Below are positions 12,480 to 25,390 of a stretch of 64,000 nucleotides of DNA, piece after piece. Source of the DNA: Cheiracanthium punctorium (taxonomy: Eukaryota; Arthropoda; Arachnida; Araneae; Cheiracanthiidae). Position 1 is the stretch's first letter; each line of letters begins with the position of its first letter. The stretch is from assembly GCA_038373885.1 (NCBI GenBank), contig JAWZYV010000771.1, forward strand, positions 744,001 to 808,000, in the 5' to 3' direction. The translations under genes were made by a program, and so were the position numbers. The notes under the pieces are model-generated. The model ran no database searches, was not told the DNA's origin, and saw only the letters and a program-made list of their open reading frames with translations.

Positions 12480-12865
12480 TATAAGCCGAGCGGATTGTAT
12501 GGTGGGTAAAGCACCGTACTACGGTTTCGGGTTCAACTCCCTGCGGTCTAGGTTCGATCCCCGACTGTGCGTGGACGTTGTTGTATTGGAACATGTGTTC
12601 CGATTTGTGTGCTTGTTCACGAGGAACCGCTTATAAATCCACGTCAAAGAAAGGACAAACACAAGGGAGGGGGAGCATATGCCTTGGGGGAAGACTTTTC
12701 TAGATATCTAGCGCGTATTCACATTACATCTGGAGAAAATCACCCAAAACTCCAGACCGCTAGACCGACGGCCCCGCGAGAGGACAGAACCCTGTTCCTC
12801 AACTCAAGCCATCTACCAATGTCAGTGGGTTTAACCACTGTGCTACACATTGGTCGCATGGATGT
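12480..12865. repeat. SINE-like segment with tRNA-like ends
   Basis: On the plus strand, GGTTCGATCCCCG near 12552 matches a pol III B box and is preceded by a tRNA-like stretch with GCCGAGCGG and GGTAAAGCACC-like elements. On the minus strand, TAGCACAGTGG (complement of about 12836-12846) matches an A box, with a weak B box (GGGTTCTGTCC) near 12785-12795. The two heads face each other across about 220 bp. Neither folds into a proper tRNA, so tRNA-derived retroposons are more likely than tRNA genes. Confidence 0.45.
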
Positions 12866-15067
12866 TATTGTGTTCGTCCCTTCATAGGGGGCAATGTTGG
12901 TCCACCTACTAGGTCCAGCATAATAAAGTGACCAATAACTCCGGCCTTACTAGCGCCCAATGCCTCCAAGGCATTGTTAAGGCCCACCATTAGAAAAAAA
13001 TAATTGGCACATAAATACGACTGTGCGACACTTGCAAATTTTGAGAATGGTTCTTCACAAACCATTCTTAACGCTGTTATAAAAGATAAATCGCTGCCAG
13101 TTAAGAAATTGCAGAGTTTTTTTTCGTGCCGAAACATGAGGGTGCTCTTGTAATACAACATTAAAAATCTGGAGTAACTCCCCTCGACTTTCTGAACACT
13201 TGATCGTTAACACTCGTTTAAATAAATTTGAATCGGTGAATAATTCAACAAAAATGTGAAAATTATAAGATAGTGATTGAGTATTTTTCCCAAATTCATA
13301 TACTCCTGATCAATTTTGCCCTGTTTTAAATAATTTAACAATACTAAAATGTATATGCAATAATTCGAGTCTAAATATATTACTAGTTTTTTACAATAAA
13401 GCCTCTTATTTCGGAGATAGGGAGAGGGGAGGGGGGGGGGAGACAGCGGAAGCAAATTGCAGACTTAATATTATTAAACTTTTTCATAGATTAATTTGGG
13501 CTTCTCTTCGGAAAAAAATATGTCACTTCATTCTCAAATATTATTTTGCAAAACTAAACAAATTAGATCTGAGATTCCTAGTTTTCTTTTTCTTTTTTTC
13601 TTATTCTTTTTGAATGATTCTTTTGAACCTGATGTATTAATTACTTCTCCGAATGATCATCTAATCATTATGGTTTTCTGAAGGGAATGCACGAAGAGCA
13701 TTTATCATCAAAATAGCAATTAGCATAAACTTTACAACAAATAATGCAGTTAATTATTTCAGGTAATGAACATAGTAATTGATATTGACTTTTCTGTAAG
13801 AAAGGGTATGAAGTTGAAATTTTAATGAATGCGTTTTGGTTTACTTTCGCTATAATCAACTTGAATTATTATTATCATCATTATTATTATTATTACTATT
13901 TTATATCTATATATATGTGTGTGCGTGTATTTAAATACTGACCTTTTTGATTCGGTTAAAATATTTGCTGTTCGAATGCAATTTCCAGGGAGCATTTTTC
14001 CGAAATTACGCATAAAATGATTGAAAACCCTCACAATTTAAATAACTTTTATATAGAGCAGAAACAGAAGCGATAGATAGAAATTTTAACTCATATTCAG
14101 CCTTGCAAGTGCTGACCAAGGTCTGCGCCGTTTCAGTTTCGGTGTCCTTATGGGGACCGAGCTTAGCGGGCTAGACCACTGAGGGATCAGCAGCATTTAC
14201 ATAAATACGGATATATACCTATGTACTATTTTGGTTATACCTATGTACTTTTGGGTATACCTATGTACTTTCATTGGTTGTGTAAATAAGCCAAATTCCC
14301 ATCTGAAGAAGGGGTACTTCGAGTATTACAAAATACGATCTTAGTGTTTGGTCTGCCTAATTTGCTGACACTCTAGTTTACAAACACATTTACACAATCA
14401 TAATTACCGAACAATCAATTATAAAATATATCAGAAGCTCAGAAATATATATCTTTGTAAAAGACTTATTCTTTTGACATCTGAAATACGAATAAAAACC
14501 GACCAATAAGTATCAGAGGCATCCTTCTTTTGTATCAGCAGTCCTCACAATAAACAATTCCACCTTCGAATTCCACTTACATATATATTTCATCTTCCGA
14601 CTTATAGACAATTGGATTGCCTTCTTCATGGATCCTTTTTCAAATAAAGGAGCCACCGGTTTCATACTTGAGAGAATAAGCAGATGCTACATGGATATAT
14701 GTATCGACTAGCGCATCGAATTTGTTCCCGTATTTATTTACCGGCAGTCATGAGAGATGTCGACATTTTCCCTGCTATTGCTGAATTCCTAATACGGAGC
14801 TTAAACTTTCTTATCTTTCGATGCTATGTCTTCGAACCAAACAAATACTGGTGAAGATAAAGTTATTTATACTATAACAGAACTATAATAATACTACTAA
14901 AAAAATATGTATGATGTCACAAACTTTCGTGTAGTTTTAGGAAGAACGAAATCATTGCCATACTCACTTTGGGAGGGAACACGCGATATTTTCAATGAAC
15001 TATTGATTAAGTTTTTCAAAGAATAAAATATACTATCACATCTCAAACTTTTCTTGAAGGATTAACG
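12866..15067. other. AT-rich DNA without a gene
   Basis: No supported coding region. It contains a purine-rich G run at 13420-13442, a (TTA)n-like tract near 13868-13895 and a triplicated TATACCTATGTACT motif at about 14213-14270. Confidence 0.5.
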
Positions 15068-15689
15068 GCCTTATTCACCGACTAGGCGTCAACACGAGAA
15101 TCAAGTAGCACGAGTTACAGGATTAGCGCGCAATTTAACCGTAAATGATTTTCTCCAAAACATTCGCACTCGGGTTAGTTTATCCCATAAACTGACGTTT
15201 TGTAAGCTTGTATGTGATTGGTCATATTAATTAGAGTTTTTCTTTTGGTAACACAAGTGATCCAAGCTTATGGACTGTTGATTTCTGGCGTTGGTTGTTT
15301 GCATTTTCCCGCACGAGTAGCATTTTCGAATTTACAGCTTTTCGGATCAGTTCTTTCTGTGCAGCGGATTCGCACGTGTAGAACTCTAAATAATAAAATA
15401 AAGAATGCTGTAACGAATAGACAAAAACAGGGTGCGTGGACGGCTATTAAATAAATGCGTCAGAGATACGACTTTGCTGAGTCCACATCTGAGCTACACT
15501 GAGCAAGCGATATCACAATTTTGGATGTTAATCCCTTGAATTCAACGAACCAGATTTTGCATGCTAGATCAGACTCAGATCTGGTGCTAATCCTGGTGTT
15601 TGGCGTGGTGAATACCATTTTTCAACTAACAATTGATGACGCCCGTGCTGACATACTAGTATGCGCGTCAAATGTTTAATGAATAAGGC
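15068..15689. repeat. Segment bounded by short inverted repeats
   Basis: GCCTTATTCA at 15068-15077 is mirrored by TGAATAAGGC at 15680-15689, with weaker inward similarity (both sides continue to a GACGC or GGCGTC block). Harbinger-like or other short-TIR elements could look like this, but I could not define a target duplication. Confidence 0.35.
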
Positions 15690-16399
15690 TGCAAGTTTAC
15701 TGAAAAGTTCTAACACAGCAGCACACACGGGCTAGGCATGGCACAACAGCACATGGCACACGACACAAATGATCGTGACCACACGTTTCATGGACAAAAC
15801 ATGTCCTGGTTCAGAACTCTTCCATATTCATGTTTTCCATTCGCGCTCCATTCTAATCATCAGTAACATTTGTTATATTCTTATGTTATATTATCACACG
15901 TTCAAGAAACATACTCCTCAGCTTTTCCCACAATTTGGGTACACTGCACATTCTGAAGCCGTTCAATGCAGTACGGTACTGCATGCGGTAATTACTAAAA
16001 CAACCGCTGAAGAGTCCGCTGTTTTTCCCACTTAGCAACGACTGAACATGACTATAAGATACTAGATAAAAGATTTTTCCTAGCAGTGTTTAGAACGTGT
16101 TTGTGAAACAAACACGCGAATGTACGCGTCTGAAAATCCAGTTGCATACTTTGGTTTATAGTACTATAGTACACTCTATACAACTTGTACACGTTTAACA
16201 CAATGCCGAAACCAGTTTCGAACTACCACTGTACATTTTGCTCGACGTATTGATTTAAGCAACATCTAAATCCTGCGGGAGGGAACCATATGTTGGTCGT
16301 ATTCATAATCGCTTTTGTACAAGCATGTGCTTAGGGCCCTTGCTAAGGTAGGGAGTAGTGGGAGGAATCTCCGTTCTTGGCCTCTGCATTTAATGTTAC

Positions 16400-17035
16400 G
16401 CAAAGGTAGATACAAAACATGGATAACTTCTGATGAAGCGTTGTTTCGTCTGTAATTCCCAACTGGCAAAAGGAGGTTCAATATATTTCACGCGAACAGC
16501 GTCGCAAAGACTCAGCTGTTTTGCAGAAGGCAAGTTGGACGTTAGGTACTGTCGTATGGATGGGAATGTCCTCTCAAGGCTTAATAAAACCATTTTTTGT
16601 AGAACCAAAGGTTAAAAATGATGCTAAATACTATCAGAATAAAGTTCTGGAGCACTTGATCAAAGAAAGTAAACGTCCCCCAAGAAAACTTTGTTTTACA
16701 CCAAGATTCTGCACCAAGTCGTACTGGAAGGTCAACTGTCAAATGGATGAAAGATTTAAAAAAAATTAACTTTATTTCTCCTGAAAAATGGCTACTATCA
16801 TCCCTTGACTGTGCTAATTGCGATTATTTTTTTATGGGATACTTAAAAGAATAAATAGACTTAAGGTAAGAAAACTTTAAGGGCTTTAAAAAGCACTCAA
16901 AGAGGAAGTTGGAAAAATACCTCCAAAAATGGTCTAAAAAGCTCTTTTGTCTTGACCGAAACGTTTACTTAAAGTGCACTATGCTAAAGGAAACCACATT
17001 GAAAATTTCGTGTAAATAATTTAATTCAATAAAAT
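16400..17035 (+). pseudogene. Tc/mariner-family transposase remnant
   Basis: This is the catalytic half of an IS630/Tc1/mariner DDE transposase, broken into frames. WITSDEALF (about 16419-16445) gives a first-Asp context. The block GTVVWMGMSSQGLIKPFFVE follows in another frame. After a frameshift near 16685 comes FVLHQDSAPS with the second Asp, then FISPEKWLLSS and CDYFFMGYLKE with the third acidic residue, ending in a stop at about 16854. A downstream stretch to about 17030 looks like the degraded C-terminus. The N-terminal DNA-binding domain is not visible. I could not pair its TIRs, although ATTTTTGAATCAACCTGTAT near 17063 may be a right end. Confidence 0.75.
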
Positions 17036-17309
17036 TTTATGATGCTCTGAAATTGGTCACATTATTTTTGAATCAACCTGTATTTTATAATGAAGAACAC
17101 GCAAACACAAACCTATCATTATTTTTATAATTAACAGCCACAGAACAGCGACGCTAATTTTAAAAAATAAAGCTTTAATTATATTGCACAGGCTGTACTA
17201 ACTCAGTTTCTTATTGCAATTAATAAGTCAAAATGTACAGTTTTATGCAGTAACACATAATTAACTTAGAAAATCTTATGACTAGATTTTTTATTTTTTC
17301 AAAATGCTT

Positions 17310-17669
17310 GTTTTTAATATAATGTTGCCCACAAATTTAAGATATTCTAAATAATGCAGACACAATATTAAAATAAGAAAGATATAGCTTGAAGAAAATC
17401 ATCCAAAACTCTGGTTTCTGGAATAAAGTTGATCACTAAATTCAAATACCCTACACAATTCAAATACAAAATTAAAACAACAAAGATATGACTTAAGGAG
17501 AATCTTCCAAAACTTTGCCCTTCTGTATAAGGTTGCCGACAGGATTAGAATATTATACGTATACAATGCAGACACAATATTGAAATAACCCAGACATCAC
17601 TTGAAAAAAAATTCCGAAACTCTGCTCTTTGGAATAAGGTTGATCACAAGATTAAAATTTTCAGCACAT
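17310..17669. repeat. Tandem repeat, period about 105 bp, split by a retrotransposon
   Basis: AAAACTYTGSYYTTTGGAATAAGGTTG-like blocks recur at about 17409, 17508 and 17616. A fourth unit follows at about 19560-19600, on the far side of the non-LTR element. Each unit also contains ATGCAGACACAATATTRAAATAA-type sequence. The insertion therefore landed in a pre-existing tandem array. Confidence 0.75.
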
Positions 17670-17714
17670 TGCCAACAAAGTACGACTGACTGACTGACTG
17701 TGGGGTATACAATG

Positions 17715-17728
17715 GAGTGCCTGCACTC
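17715..17728 (-). promoter_or_regulatory. 3'-terminal hairpin of the retrotransposon
   Basis: GAGTGC and GCACTC form a perfect 6-bp stem with a 2-nt loop, about 15 nt before the (CAGT)n tail. A stem of the same size (GGGCGC/GCGCCC) precedes the tail of a second element at 31292-31305. In several LINE families such hairpins are recognised by the reverse transcriptase; that role here is inferred. Confidence 0.5.
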
Positions 17729-17815
17729 GAGGTGCTTATCTCCAGTATGTGGAAGGATCAATGAGTTCTTTGATCTTGTGTTTAAATAGAAGCCCTAAGC
17801 ATGGCGGGCGTTAGT

Positions 17816-19512
17816 TCAATCAATCAGATAGTCGATGCAGATGTCAGTGGAGGATGGCGAGAGAGGCCATGGGCCTTTTCTGTTCATTGGGAGCGTCGGA
17901 TCGTAATCCGGTAACTCAGCCACAGTTTCATTCGGTAAGTTTCTGTTCCTTGAATAGAACCTTTGTGATAGTTTGTGCACAGTTTTTTTGAAGGTTGCGA
18001 TCTTGAGGTCCCGTCGAATAATCTGGTAAGACAGGAAATGGTGTCCGTGTCTGATGGATCTTAATATGGTGCTTCGACGTCGTTCAAGAATGCTGAGGTT
18101 GGATTTAACCGTGTTTGCCCAGACCGGGGCAGCGTAAGTAGCGGTGGGTCTAATGATGGACTTGTAGAATAGCACTTTATTATGTCTGGAGACTTTACTG
18201 TTGAAAATGAGAGGATGAAGACAGCGGAAGACGGCCGTCATTTTGTTTCTGGCATCAGTGATATGCGCTTTCCAAGTTAGATTCTTATCTAACGTAACGC
18301 CAAGGTATTTGGCTTTACTAGTCCAGTCGATGGGATTATCGTCGATCATAATTCTAGAAGGTGGTAGCCTATTTGAAAAGTAGATTGCCTGGCATTTGTC
18401 AACATTGAGTGTGATGTGATATTTGGCAGTCCATTGCAGGATGAGATTAAGGTGGTGTTGAATTGTTTTTTGTAACGTGGTCTTGTAGGTCGATCGGCCG
18501 ATAATAGCCGTGTAGTCCGCGAATAATGCTAAAGTTGCATGTTCGCTTTGTGGAATATCGTTGGCATAAATATTGAATAATGTGGGCCCAAGTATGGATC
18601 CTTGGAGGACCCCGCTTGAGATGGGCTGCTCGTCAGACAGGGCATTGTCAACCCGGACGACGAATCTGCGGTTTTGTAAGTAGTTATGAATGAGCTTAAA
18701 GAGGCTATCGGGGAACCGTAGTTCGATAAGTTTGAAAATCAGTCCGTCATGCCAAACCTTGTCGAAGGCTTTGGCAAAGTCCAGTAGTACGATGTCTGTG
18801 TGCTCCTTGCTGATGTACGCGTCTGAAATATTTTCAATTACCCTGTGCAATTGGTGGACGGTACTACGTTTTGCGCGGAATCCGTACTGTTCGGGAATCA
18901 TGATTTGAGCATCGATGATGTGTCTTCAGTCTGTTGAGTATGACCCTTTCAGTAATCTTCCCAATATTGCTGAGGAGACTGATGGGTCTGTAGGAGCTAG
19001 CTAGAGTAAGGTCCTGGCCCGGCTTTGGAATTGGGCACACTATGGAGGTCTCCCAGGCGTCCGGGAAGTGCTGGTGTCGGAGTACATCGTTAACTAGCGA
19101 AGTGATGGCAAACAGTGTTTTAGCGGGGATGTTGCGGAGCATGGTATTGTTTACCATGTCAATTCCGGGCCATTTTTTAACTTGTAGCCCTTTTATGATA
19201 GTGGCAACTTCGGAGGGAAGAGCCGGAGTGATAGTAGACGTTGGAGGTGAAGTGGCAAAATTAAGAGACAGTCCTTTGCACTTCAGTTGACCAACTGTTG
19301 GTGAGGTCAATGTTGACGCTAAATTGGGTCGCGTAGGTTTTAGCGAGGATGTTGGCTTTTTCAGTGTTCTTGAATGCATAAGAGTTACCGTTTTTCAGAG
19401 GTGGCATCTCAGATTTTTTGGTGGTACGTTTTTTGATGGCATGCCACACCGTTTTGTCTTCTGCATTCAGGTTGGTAAGATAGTTCGTCCACTCTTGATT
19501 TTTGTGAGCGTG
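17816..19512 (-). pseudogene. Jockey-like ORF2 reverse transcriptase, 5'-truncated
   Basis: Residues of the finger/palm begin in a frame around 18900-19500 (YRPISLLSNIGKITERVI and KKWPGIDMVNNTML are visible). A frameshift near 18880-18900 leads into a 361-codon frame with DFAKAFDKVW, SSGVLQGSILGP and a thumb region ending at 17816. The catalytic box, normally FADD or YADD, reads FADY. The second Asp is replaced by Tyr at codon 18512-18514, explainable by one base change. The endonuclease is missing. The protein would have copied element RNA at a nicked target; here it is inactive. It is related to the ORF2 at 57.5-59.9 kb but diverged. Confidence 0.9.
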
Positions 19513-19935
19513 TATGCCAACAAAGTACGTATTAAAATAACACAGATGTCACTAGAAGAAAATCTTAAAATTCTGGTTTTTGGAATAAAGTTGGTTCATA
19601 ATATATAGAATTTTTCGACTTAAGCAGTCTTAAAAAATATAATTAATTGCAAATTTTCGACTTGAATAAGTGTTGAGTTGTACTTTATAATTTAATTAAC
19701 ATTATATTAATTAACATAATATTGGGAAGATTAAATGGTAAAAATACACCGGATTTGATTTCTTAATAAAAGAAAGAAAAAAAAAAAACAGAGGCACAAA
19801 ACTTTCCAGAACGGATAAGTTCTTAAAATTATTGAGGGGGAAGGGTTTGCACTCATCGCTAGTTGGCAGTGCCGGATTAAGACAGCGCGGGGCCCGTAGC
19901 AAATGTTACCAAGGGGCCCCCTGCTCAGTGAAGCA

Positions 19936-19938
<3 letters not shown>

Positions 19939-20000
<62 letters not shown>

Positions 20001-20002
20001 AT
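19939..20002. repeat. (TA)n microsatellite
   Basis: About 30 TA units with one interruption, just inside the left end of the 5.7-kb element. Tyr-Ile open frames across it are artefacts. Confidence 0.95.
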
Positions 20003-21473
20003 GTTCACGCACACATTAAAGTAATAGAGCTAAATTGAATGTGAAAATAAATAGTGCTAATTATATTACAATTTATGTTTAGTGCTAATTAATGGTATTA
20101 CTAATGCTAATTAGATGTAAACAAAACTAAAAGGTCCCACGTGTTATATTTGCGAGAGGTTTATCGCAGCCCTTCCTCCACCTTGGGTGAGCTAATCTGT
20201 AGGTTTTGTACGATAATAAAATAAAACACAACTTTTACGAATTTTCTTGATTCAAAATGAACAAATTTGAGTTAACATTAGACAAATAAATTTCTCCAAG
20301 TAAATTAGTGTGCGGAAAAAATTCCCGTCAAAATAAAGGGGGGGGGGGGCAAATAGATAGTGAGACTGGCGATGTTTAAAGTTATTTATTCGTACAACTC
20401 AGGTTTTTTTTAAATGAACGTTAATGTTCATTGATATATATTTGGAATTTCTAACACTTCCCACCTTTCCCATATGCAAACATATAACTAGACAAGTTTA
20501 CACACATAAAATAATAATTGTTTCTGTAAAATTTTTAAAACCATCGAAAACAATATGTACTTTAAATTGTGCCCTTAAACACTATTTTTTCCCCTATAAA
20601 AATACATGCTTGTAAAATTATTTCATTATCTCGACGGTTTTTACTAATTATAGGTTACATATTTTTAACTTCTCTTAATTTATTTAATGGGTTAATTCAT
20701 AAGAAATCGAACTGGGGATAGATAGATCTAGCACAATAATACCTCCACCATTCAAAATATACTGCATACACGGAAGGCATTTAAACTGTACACGCTTGTA
20801 CAGGGGGACTGTTACTTCCACATACCGCTTGGAACACTTCTAAAGGTCATTTCGTTAGTGCTCTACAAGCATATGTACATTACTTTTCAACTTATCTTCG
20901 TTAAAATGATATAAAATATTTTGCTCAAAAAAAATCTTTATAAGAGGAATAGAATAATCTATATAATAAATAATAAAAAATTCGGATAAAACATTCATTA
21001 TCGTATTACGTTCAAATGTTTTTGCAAGACATAATAATCTTAAATGTGACAAGTAATTTGTGAGTTTCTTTGTGGGTCAAGAGTATCCGAGAATTCTTTT
21101 TGTTTTCAGTTTGCCTGAGGTTATGGCTTCTCGGATACCCCGACCGTGCGAAGATCCTCTCGGTTCTAATTATTTTATTTGAACGAACGTACTGGCATTC
21201 GCGCACTTGACCTGTGGTTTCGACCGGCCAAAAATCAATTCTTTCATATTTAACGTGGTTAATTTCCGAGATTAATAAGATAATTTATCGTAATAGTGGA
21301 TTCCCCAACTATAAAAAAATGACTTACATTCTATATATTATTATTGTTTCAAAAAATAATTCGCCTTTGTTTAAATATTGTAAATTGTAAAATAAATAAT
21401 TAAGTAAAAACAAAGCAAGCCAACTACCAAAAGCCTTCTAAGATAGTTTACACCCTAGTACACCTTAGAATTT

Positions 21474-21520
21474 CGCCAAAGCCACACTGTGAAATACCTT
21501 TTAGATGTGTGGCTTTGGCG
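21474..21520. repeat. Hairpin with 14-bp perfect arms
   Basis: CGCCAAAGCCACAC (21474-21487) pairs with GTGTGGCTTTGGCG (21507-21520) around a 19-nt loop. No pol III or terminator signal is evident nearby. Confidence 0.7.
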
Positions 21521-21925
21521 TAAAATGCCGTGGATGCCTGTAAAATGCCTTTACTGTAAAATAAAAGAACTTTGGGGCTGCCCAACATACGTTTAAAATA
21601 CCATCCTCATATTTACTGCAAAATAAAATAACTTTATGTCCAATATTTAAATAAAAATTATTGTTTCGTGGGGGATTATTATTGATTATGCGGCGCGTTT
21701 TTCCTACAACCTTAATCCTATGGTTCTCAGCTCTCGGAGAAATGCAGAAGGTCAAATCGCGTTCCAGAGAACATCTTCAGAAATAGCCACAAATATTTCC
21801 GTTCTATTGAGTCATTTTGAAAAAGTTTGATTATACAACTTCATTAAAAATTCTTTCGACTTGTTACTGAAAAGTCCCTGAAATGATCGGGACAGATAGA
21901 CTACAGCCTAATGAATAATCCGGCC

Positions 21926-21974
21926 CACTGACGGATTAATACAATTTTGTGGGTGGAGGCTTGGATGGAAGATT

Positions 21975-22013
<39 letters not shown>

Positions 22014-22109
22014 ATTTTATGGAAGTAAGTTGGGATTGTTTACATTAATTTAATTTTTCTCGGGAAGTCCGGTCACTTCCTCCGACCCCCTCCCTTTAAT
22101 CCGACCTTG
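21926..22109. mobile_element. Degraded hAT-type MITE
   Basis: Left end CACTGACGGATTAA and right end TTTAATCCGACCTTG match, with changes, the better-preserved family member at 33980-34142, including the shared interior TTTTATGGAAGTAA. Flanks ATCCGGCC and ATCAGACC agree at 6 of 8 positions. A (CA)n(TA)n microsatellite has expanded inside it. Confidence 0.6.
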
Positions 22110-22512
22110 ATCAGACCCTGAGTCTGTTTTTTTGTTTCGGCACTTAGTTTTCTTTCTATATTTTGTTTATTTCTGGATTCATTCTTCAAATAAAGACAAA
22201 AATGTAACATTATTGGTAAGGAATCCATTTTCTAAAGGCCATAGGTGGGTGGTGCAAGGATCTGGATACCCCTCCTCCGTTTGTCCGAGTTTCGCTTTTA
22301 GTCAACGAAAAGATAATGATACAGCCTTTCTTTCCGTCTTTCTTTTATTTCCCCCCTTTTGGATGCTCCCTGAAATATTTTACTGAGAACCGTGTTTTTG
22401 TTCCACAGTATTGTTGGATATACTCTTGTGTGTGTTCTTATTGCTGACTTTAGAATACTCATTCAGTTTCGCCTAGGTAATGAGTTGACTAAATAATGCA
22501 GGCATGCAACAG

Positions 22513-23021
22513 CCACATTAAATATATTAATGACTATGTCATTTTATCTCTCACCCCCTTCTGAAAATGTGACATAAAAATAAGACACGAAAATGCGTTA
22601 CGAAAACGCGACATAAAAGTAAGAATAAATGTCCGCTGAAAACGTTAGTATGTGTTACGTAAACCACCGTTTTCTATAAGCTCCGTAAGGTTGCATTTAT
22701 TTGATAAAATGATTGTTTAAATATTTCATCCGTTTATTTAAATACTATTAGTTTACAACTGCTTTAATCTATTGTTACAATATTTCGTAAGCTGTAGAAT
22801 ATACATCACAAGTATATTTTACATATATTTAAATACTATTAGTTCACAAGAGCTTTAATCTATTGTTACAATATTTACTAAGCTGTAGAATGTGCATCAC
22901 ATGTATTTTTCTATAAATAGGTTACAATCCTAAAAATTTCAACATGGGGTTACCAGGTGAAATACACGATAGATGAGAGATAAAATGACATAGTCCATTA
23001 ATGCCGTTTTAATATGGCAAT
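22513..23021. repeat. Inverted-repeat-bounded segment with internal tandem duplication
   Basis: ACTATGTCATTTTATCTCTC at about 22533 is mirrored near 22975-22995, with extended similarity outward to GCCACATTAA (22513) and TTTTAATATGGC (23021). Between them a unit containing TTTAATCTATTGTTACAATA is tandemly duplicated (about 22738-22915). This may be a small DNA transposon; a TSD could not be assigned. Confidence 0.6.
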
Positions 23022-23466
23022 CATGAAACTAAAAAATTAGGAGGGTTCAGGGGGGGTCTCCCATTGACAAGGCTCGAACAGCCGAGTTATACATATATTC
23101 TTTCAATGAGTTGTCTACAACTGATTTACAGTTCCACTATATAGAGCTTTAGAAATTGTCTTATCCAAAAAATAAATAAATGAAAATGAAAAGAAAGAAA
23201 AAAAGAATTACAAAATTTATCTGTTGCCTTAAAAAATCAAGAAAGATAAATCATGCCAAGCTCATAGATTATAAAACACTTTCCAATACAAAGTATTTTT
23301 GCGCCAAAACTGCTATGTTTTTTAGTTAAAACTGGCGAGATTTCGTAGATAAAAAAATGTATTATCACTATAAATGCAATTTTATGAGACCCTGTAAAAG
23401 ACCTTTAATTTTTTTTAGCGTTTAACTGAAAAATATAAAAAATTTATACTCATTGTCTTGTGCTAG

Positions 23467-25390
23467 AAATGTATTAGTGTCTCTCAAATGCCACAGACTG
23501 CAATGGGAATACTTTTGAGTGCTCCTGTAGAACTATTAATAATACGGACGTTATTCTCAATGGAGAGCATCATTTTGAGAGCCTTAGTAATATATATGCC
23601 AACTTTGTTTTCTTTCAAAAATCGAATATCTCTAAAATATGTTTTCAAGAATGACTGTTGATTCAGTCATTCCTGTACCAACAGATACAGGGGGAGACCC
23701 CCCCCCGAACCCACCCCCCTCTTTTAGTTCTGTTTTTTAGACTGTGCTATACATTGGATTTTTTTCTCCTGTAAAAGAACTATAAATGCTACATACACCA
23801 TTTTCAATATGGTAGGTGGTACTGTACATAGAAAAAACATAAATTTCGCACAAATCGATGTATATCCACAGCAGTTAGAACACTGGATAGGTGGACATCA
23901 GAACAGACAAATAACCGAAATCATAAGGACGTTAACCCGTTTTGGGTTCTAATGCATTAACAAATTTTCGTCGGTCGGAGACCCCCTCATACTCCTAGGC
24001 ACATAGCCCTTAACAAAACACAATACAAAAAATCAGTTAATTAAAGTGCGAGTAACGACTTTTCAAAATTTCCAAAGAAATCGACATAGCTTAATATAAT
24101 TACATTACACATTTTTCGAGGTACTACAATCCAGGCGATCCGCCAAGACGAGCAACTTTTTCGCAAAGATAAATGCCGGACACATGAAATTATTGATGGT
24201 TCGGAATACGATTGCCAACAGTTTGCCAGGAAATTTGAGGAAAAAATAGTTTGGCGTTAATGACCGCCGGGATAATACGTAAATACCTTTTTCGATATAT
24301 CGTAAAATAATAAAAATATCGCCAAGTTCGGTTCATTTTTCAAAGCATTTTTTTTCGCACCCAATTTGGCAATTTATCGCAAAAGTCGCCAACATTGCCG
24401 GCTTTTGGCTCAAATTTTGAAGGAGGCACACGATCGTCGTCGGATTATTAGCTAATCATATTGCAGGATAGTATATATGCTTAAAATAGATGCCTGTCTC
24501 TAAACTGCCATTGACCGTATTGTATTGAAATTATTTTGAGTGCTCCCGTATAGAAAAACTTTTAACTATACAGACACTATTTTCGATGCAAAGCTTCATT
24601 TTGTAATCCTTAATAACATTCAATTTTGTTTCATTTCAAAGAGCAGAATATCTCTAAAACTAGAAGTCAAAGCCTGTTGTGAAGGCAATTACAACGGGCG
24701 AGAGAAAAAACATTTTAAGGAAATTTGTCTTTCATTCAATATATTTAATTTTCATCCATCTAAAATGAATAAGTTCATATTCAATTTTTATTACAGACCC
24801 AAATCGAATTTCATGCTTATCTGGAAACGCGCGGAATCTTTTCGCAGTCGAAAGCTTTCGTTTTGTATACATAAACATTCGAATATCCAATAGACGATTT
24901 ATTTGTGGGGAAAAAAATAATAAACTGTGTAATCGGAAGAAATTATTTTAAACGTATTGGAATCCCCCAATTGTATGACGTCATTTTCACTTAAAATAGG
25001 TCATTTTGTCACGCAAATGATTCAATTTTTCTGACTCTCGGAAACGAAATGGTGCTGAAAATAGCGAAAAATCGCTTAAAAATGAAGGAACGGGTGGATT
25101 TTCAGATTTTTAAAATTGACAGATTGTTTTCTATATTTTTCTATTCTATATTTGATTCTATATTTGATCACCCCTTGTAGTTAGTAGGGTGATACGCTTT
25201 AAAGAATAACTTCCCATAGAGCGCAATGTATTGGGACTATTTTGAGTGCTCCTGTAGAAAAAAATCTATAAATGCTACATAGATCCTTTACAATAGGGTA
25301 CATGGTACTGCAGATAAGAATAACATATATAAATTTCGTAGAAATCAATGCCTATTGACGCGAGTCAAGGACGGACAGACAGACAAACCG
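23467..25390. repeat. Diverged direct repeats inside the 5.7-kb element
   Basis: A block containing TTTTGAGTGCTCCYGTA recurs at about 23510, 24534 and 25241, followed by similar sequence (AATATCTCTAAAA at 23626 and 24649). A second block, CTATAAATGCTACATA near 23780 and 25268, continues to a similar TAAATTTCG. These mark old segmental duplication within the element. Confidence 0.65.

Larger units (their letters stand above)
17685..19514 (-). mobile_element. 5'-truncated Jockey-like non-LTR retrotransposon
   Basis: An exact 15-bp target-site duplication, TGCCAACAAAGTACG, lies at 17670-17684 and 19515-19529. The element reads on the minus strand. Its 3' end carries a short tandem tail, (CAGT)n, at 17685-17700 instead of poly(A), preceded by a 6-bp hairpin (17715-17728). 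The 5' end is truncated within ORF2, upstream of the reverse transcriptase, the usual outcome of incomplete target-primed reverse transcription. Confidence 0.9.

Noticed and set aside
14105..14190. Minus-strand tRNA-like stretch with AGTGGTCTAGCCCGCTAAGC
   Set aside because: It has an A-box-like start but no acceptable B box; a SINE remnant is possible but not supported.
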